64,000 nucleotides of DNA from Pseudomonadota bacterium (GTDB lineage Bacteria; Pseudomonadota; Alphaproteobacteria; Azospirillales; Azospirillaceae): the NCBI GenBank assembly GCA_023423695.1, contig JAFAFA010000011.1, positions 236,149 through 300,148 of the forward strand. The letters are read 5' to 3'. Below the pieces are notes generated by a model that had not been told where the DNA came from, did no database searches, and saw only the letters and a program-made list of their open reading frames with translations. Of this stretch, positions 62,301-64,000 are shown one piece after another. Position numbers and translations under genes: made by a program. Each line of letters begins with the position of its first letter. The stretch's first letter is position 1.

Positions 62301-64000
62301 GTTGCGCGTCACCGTCGATCCGGTGACCGATACGCCGACGCTGAGCGTCCAGGCCGCCACCGGCAATGAAGACAGCGCCATCCCGCTCTCGATCAGCCCG
62401 GCCCTGACGGACACGGATGGCTCCGAGACGCTGAGCATCACCATCGCCGGTGTTCCCGCCGGTGCAACCCTCAGCGCCGGCACTTCCGTCACGCAGACGG
62501 ATGGCACGACCACCTGGACTCTGACCAAGGATCAGCTGACCGGCCTGACCATCACGCCGCCGTCGAACAGCGATGTCGATTTCGACCTGACCGTCACCGC
62601 CACTGCCAAGGACGGCGTCGCCGCCGCCGTGCCGGTGAGCCGGACTTTGCGCGTCACCGTCGATCCCGTATCCGACACGCCGACGCTGACGGTCCAGGCC
62701 GCCACCGGCAATGAAGACAGCGCCATCCCGCTGACGATCAACCCGGCCTTGACCGACACCGACGGGTCGGAGACGCTGAGCATCACCATCGCCGGTGTTC
62801 CGGCAGGGGCGACGCTCAGCGCCGGCACTTCCGTCACGCAGACGGATGGCACCACCACCTGGACTCTGACCAAGGATCAGCTGACCGGTCTGACCATCAC
62901 ACCGCCGTTGAACAGCGATGTCGATTTCGACCTGACCGTCACCGCCATCGCCAAGGATGGCAGCGTCGTCGAGGCGACCAAGAGCGAGACGTTGCGCGTC
63001 ACCGTCGATCCGGTCACCGATATGCCGACGCTGACCGTCAGCGCTGCGACCGGCAACGAAGACACGGCCATTGCACTGGTCATCAACCCCGCCCTGACGG
63101 ACACGGATGGCTCCGAGACGCTGAGCATCACCATCGCCGGTGTTCCCGCCGGTGCGACGCTCAGCGCCGGCACCTCCGTCACCCAGACGGATGGCACCAC
63201 CACCTGGACTCTGACCAAGGATCAGCTGACCGGCCTGACGATCACGCCGCCGCTGAACAGCGACCGCGACTTCACGTTGACCGTCACCGCCATCGCCAAG
63301 GACGGCAGCGCCGTCGAGGCGACCAAGAGCGAGCCGCTTCTGGTGACGGTGAACCCGGTGTCGGACACGCCGACGCTGACCGTCAGCGCTGCGACCGGCA
63401 ACGAAGACACGGCCATCGCACTGGTCATCAATCCGGCCCTGACGGACACGGATGGCTCCGAGACGCTGAGCATCACCATTGCCGGTGTTCCGGCAGGCGC
63501 GACGCTCAGTGCCGGCACTTCCGTCACCCAGACGGACGGCACGACCACCTGGACTCTGACCAAGGATCAGCTGACCGGCCTGACCATCACGCCGCCGCTG
63601 AACAGCGACCGCGACTTCACGTTGACCGTCACCGCCATCGCCAAGGACGGCAGTGCCGTCGAGGCGACCAAGAGCGAGCCGCTTCTGGTGACGGTGAACC
63701 CGGTGTCGGACACGCCGACGCTGAGCGTCAGCGCTGCGACCGGCAACGAAGACACGGCCATTGCACTGGTCATCAACCCCGCCCTGACGGATACGGACGG
63801 GTCGGAGACGCTGAGCATCACCATCGCCGGTGTTCCGGCGGGGGCGACCCTCAGTGCCGGCACTTCCGTCACCCAGACGGATGGCACGACCACCTGGACT
63901 CTGACCAAGGATCAGCTGACCGGCCTGACCATCACGCCGCCGCTGAACAGCGACCGCGACTTCACCCTGACCGTCACCGCCATCGCCAAGGACGGCAGCG
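59326..64000 (+). CDS. Giant repeat adhesin, type I secretion substrate (3' end outside window)
   Basis: An open frame of at least 1558 codons running off the window. The ATG at 59326 has GGAG seven bases before it. Residues 1-195 are a unique acidic N-terminal region without a signal peptide. From residue 196 (nt 59911) come 12 tandem Ig/cadherin-like modules of 115 residues (one of 114), each starting V(S/T)DTPTL, with GNEDTAIPL, ALTDTDGSETL, AGVPAGATL and TPPLNSDVDFTLTVTA. Acidic Asp/Asn-rich turns suggest calcium binding. Such proteins are cell-surface biofilm adhesins of the LapA/BapA kind. The C-terminal secretion signal and any RTX repeats would lie beyond the window. The divergent fused exporter and HlyD genes are its likely secretion route. 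Confidence 0.9.
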   Translation, partial: MAEEAVQGNTPAVDDRQILDDLTLLQQVDATRLGGLIHEASSVQLQRPDDTLGYVQTDYRGAEELMIGGVVQTGEVVGESVAVATDQAQVAALLAGDVLRTEGTLGSGPSGPDGSGLSTEERREPVAATVERVDLLSNARTTTAFTELPAALSDIPAPDTPDQVIDSGVLPDIVAPAAEQDAAETTGDAAAPPAPVSDTPSLTVNGVSGDEDTAIALNIDAALTDTGGTEVLTVTLSGIPDGAVLRDASGTILTVVNGTILLTSSQVPGLTLTPPPNSGDSFTLTVTATSTDGTAAPTSVTTTLPVTVNPVSDTPTLSVAATTGAEDTAIPLTITPALTDTDGSETLSVTISGIPAGAVLTNAAGETLTIANGSITLAPGQLAGLAITPPLNSDADFTLTVTATSTDGSAAPASTSAPLLVTVNPVSDMPTLAVSAASGSEDTAIPLTISPALTDTDGSETLTITLSGIPDGAVLRNAGGALAVVNGTATLTPAQLAGLSITPPNNSDADFTLTVTATATDGTATPVSTSAPLRVTVNPVSDTPTLSVAAAVGNEDTGIPLVIDPALTDTDGSESLSVTISGIPVGANLRNTAGDTLTISNGTITLAPGQLAGLKITPPLNSDVDFTLTVTATARDGGADPASTSAPLLVTVNPVTDTPTLTVGAAAGNEDTGIPLTIDPALTDLDGSETLSITISGIPAGASLSNTAGDALVIGNGSITLTPAQLAGLKITPPLNSDVDFDLTVTATAKDGVAAPVSVSETLSVTVNPVSDTPTLTVQAVAGNEDTAIPLTISPALTDTDGTEVLTVTIAGIPTGATLANDLNGVLTVTGGSITLTPEQLAGLKITPPLNSDVDFTLTVTATAKDGSAVAATRTEALQVTVNPVSDTPTLSVTAATGNEDTAIPLTINPALTDTDGSETLSVAIAGVPAGATLSAGTSVTQPDGTTTWTLTKDQLTGLTITPPLNSDVDFTLTVTAIAKDGTAVEATKSETLRVTVDPVTDTPTLSVQAATGNEDSAIPLSISPALTDTDGSETLSITIAGVPAGATLSAGTSVTQTDGTTTWTLTKDQLTGLTITPPSNSDVDFDLTVTATAKDGVAAAVPVSRTLRVTVDPVSDTPTLTVQAATGNEDSAIPLTINPALTDTDGSETLSITIAGVPAGATLSAGTSVTQTDGTTTWTLTKDQLTGLTITPPLNSDVDFDLTVTAIAKDGSVVEATKSETLRVTVDPVTDMPTLTVSAATGNEDTAIALVINPALTDTDGSETLSITIAGVPAGATLSAGTSVTQTDGTTTWTLTKDQLTGLTITPPLNSDRDFTLTVTAIAKDGSAVEATKSEPLLVTVNPVSDTPTLTVSAATGNEDTAIALVINPALTDTDGSETLSITIAGVPAGATLSAGTSVTQTDGTTTWTLTKDQLTGLTITPPLNSDRDFTLTVTAIAKDGSAVEATKSEPLLVTVNPVSDTPTLSVSAATGNEDTAIALVINPALTDTDGSETLSITIAGVPAGATLSAGTSVTQTDGTTTWTLTKDQLTGLTITPPLNSDRDFTLTVTAIAKDGS
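59911..64000 (+). repeat. Tandem 345-base repeats encoding adhesin modules
   Basis: Units begin at 59911, 60256, 60601, 60943, 61288, 61633, 61978, 62323, 62668, 63013, 63358 and 63703, with a spacing of 345 bases except one of 342. The first units are divergent; those from about 61978 on are near-identical over long stretches of DNA (for example the segment encoding AGVPAGATLSAGTSVTQ recurs in six consecutive units). The last unit is cut by the window end. Confidence 0.95.

Noticed and set aside
59583..63908. A series of minus-strand frames, including five of exactly 113 codons spaced by 345 bases
   Set aside because: They mirror the tandem repeats of the adhesin; the regular size comes from the repeat period and not from a gene family.
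59911..64000. Possible CRISPR-like repeat array
   Set aside because: Units are 345 bases, in frame and protein-coding, with no short repeat-spacer structure.

Overview
The window is 64 kb of GC-rich alphaproteobacterial chromosome. Gene content and order (mutY / DUF721 / DsbA / smc, puuAB-potFGHI, a SiaABCD pathway, paired efflux and type I secretion systems) fit a free-living or plant-associated Rhodospirillales member. Azospirillum or a close relative is the best guess, made from sequence impression only. I saw no rRNA, tRNA, CRISPR array, phage or insertion sequence. Coding density is high, and nearly all long antisense frames are GC-driven shadows.

Layout. 0-7 kb: small PGPGG-type membrane protein, class I aminotransferase, very large alpha-2-macroglobulin-like lipoprotein without the thioester cysteine, and a small membrane protein. 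7.3-13.2 kb: a MerR regulator with a palindromic operator heads a beta-oxidation operon (thiolase, FadN-type bifunctional enzyme, acyl-CoA dehydrogenase). 13.5-15.6 kb: NarL-type response regulator, CBS-pair protein, OmpW-type porin. 15.7-24.3 kb: minus-strand group mutY / DUF1194 / D-amino-acid dehydrogenase / lipoprotein, facing DUF721, DsbA and SMC; palindromic GC-rich repeats flank smc. 24.4-34.5 kb: an unknown conserved protein, then a polyamine block (puuB, puuA, potFGHI, agmatine deiminase).

34.6-43.1 kb: AI-2E-type permease with an extra C-terminal domain, then a minus-strand cluster read as siaA-siaB-siaC-[histidine kinase]-siaD. A solute-binding protein and an OmpR-type regulator follow. 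43.2-48.0 kb: DNA polymerase I, an unknown 194-residue protein and a beta-lactamase-fold serine hydrolase. 48.0-53.3 kb: MexEF-type RND pump operon led by an alpha/beta hydrolase. 53.5-64.0 kb: type I secretion adaptor and an unusual fused double ABC exporter, divergent from a giant repeat adhesin that runs off the window end.

How the parts fit. The 25.5-34.5 kb block can import putrescine, gamma-glutamylate and oxidise it, and feed agmatine into the same pool. The Sia cluster is a partner-switching circuit controlling c-di-GMP. The secretion genes and adhesin form an export-and-attachment unit that c-di-GMP signalling could plausibly influence.

The observation most worth following is in the Sia cluster. 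The extra histidine kinase and the diguanylate cyclase share a near-identical N-terminal helix (34 of 61 residues by hand alignment). This suggests that the SiaC switch protein may control both a phosphorelay and c-di-GMP synthesis.
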